Source: Pseudomonadota bacterium (GTDB taxonomy: Bacteria > Pseudomonadota > Alphaproteobacteria > Rhizobiales > Xanthobacteraceae). Taken from it: a stretch of DNA of 50,790 bases. The translations under genes were made by a program, and so were the position numbers. This document shows positions 50,735-50,790 of this stretch, piece after piece. Location of the stretch: assembly GCA_023423415.1 (NCBI GenBank), contig JAFAFP010000189.1, positions 1 to 50,790 on the forward strand, in the 5' to 3' direction. The notes below the pieces were generated by a model that worked only from the letters and a program-made list of their open reading frames with translations, was not told where the DNA came from and did no database searches. How positions within the stretch are numbered: the first letter of the stretch is position 1; every line of letters starts with the position of its first letter.

Positions 50735-50790
50735 CGATTTCCTCCGGTATCGGCAAGCCGTACAGCCGCCCACATAACTGGATGCCAATG

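Noticed and set aside
1..50790. CRISPR arrays, tRNA or rRNA genes, insertion sequences, attachment sites
   Set aside because: I read for regularly spaced repeats, cloverleaf-type sequences and transposase motifs and saw none; very short or degenerate ones could escape reading by eye.

Overview
The window reads as chromosomal DNA of an alphaproteobacterium of the order Hyphomicrobiales (Rhizobiales), most likely the Bradyrhizobium/Nitrobacteraceae/Xanthobacteraceae side. The reasons are the high G+C and dense coding, the block ccmI-ccmE-ccmF-ccmH-degP-response regulator-histidine kinase-glnE in rhizobial order, a gene transfer agent (GTA) tail and lysis region, an imuA-imuB-dnaE2 cassette behind a GTTC-N7-GTTC LexA box, and two PleC/DivJ-type kinases. 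I do not claim a genus. I found no rRNA, tRNA, CRISPR array or insertion sequence.

Layout. 1-10.05 kb: the end of a GTA cluster. It holds the 3' part of the 'megatron' baseplate gene, an inverted GRAM/PH-like gene and a DUF2793 protein with a beta-helix-like C-terminus. An accessory group follows (methyltransferase, metallophosphoesterase, frameshifted sulfotransferase, inverted GSCFA gene, alpha/beta hydrolase). Then comes a lysis cassette: an unlisted 32-aa membrane peptide, a GH108 endolysin, a small two-helix membrane protein and a GTA-type three-TM holin. 10.1-15.5 kb: nitroreductase; PepSY protein plus response regulator plus kinase resembling FeuN-FeuP-FeuQ; a glycine-zipper lipoprotein; a conserved protein of unknown function. 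15.5-26.9 kb: cytochrome c maturation genes, the periplasmic protease DegP, a second two-component pair and glnE. 26.8-32 kb: a PleC-like PAS kinase and pepN, both on the minus strand. 32-36.3 kb: a Bug-type binding protein, then PepSY_TM-DUF2271-DUF4198-ApbE, which reads as an extracytoplasmic flavinylation system with a visible candidate FMN-attachment threonine. 36.3-42.5 kb: the SOS mutagenesis operon imuA-imuB-dnaE2, followed on the same strand by a decayed endonuclease III-like gene. 42.6-50.8 kb: dusA, a TauE/SafE permease, a DUF1289 protein plus retropepsin-like protease, a DivJ-like kinase, two palindromic intergenic elements, a GST, a caspase-like protein with an Asn/Gly-rich repeat tail, and a 3-hydroxyisobutyrate-dehydrogenase-like enzyme.

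How the genes fit together. The GTA genes supply tail tip, fibre-like and lysis parts. The enzymes lodged between tail and lysis genes could modify cell-surface polymers, but that is inference. The ccm block matures c-type cytochromes, DegP guards the same periplasm, and the neighbouring two-component systems probably sense envelope state. The least described parts are the accessory enzymes inside the GTA, the 32-aa peptide, the inverted GRAM gene, the decayed fourth gene of the SOS operon, and the palindromic elements at 21.4-21.6 and 47.1-47.2 kb. No stretch over 300 bases lacks a gene or pseudogene.
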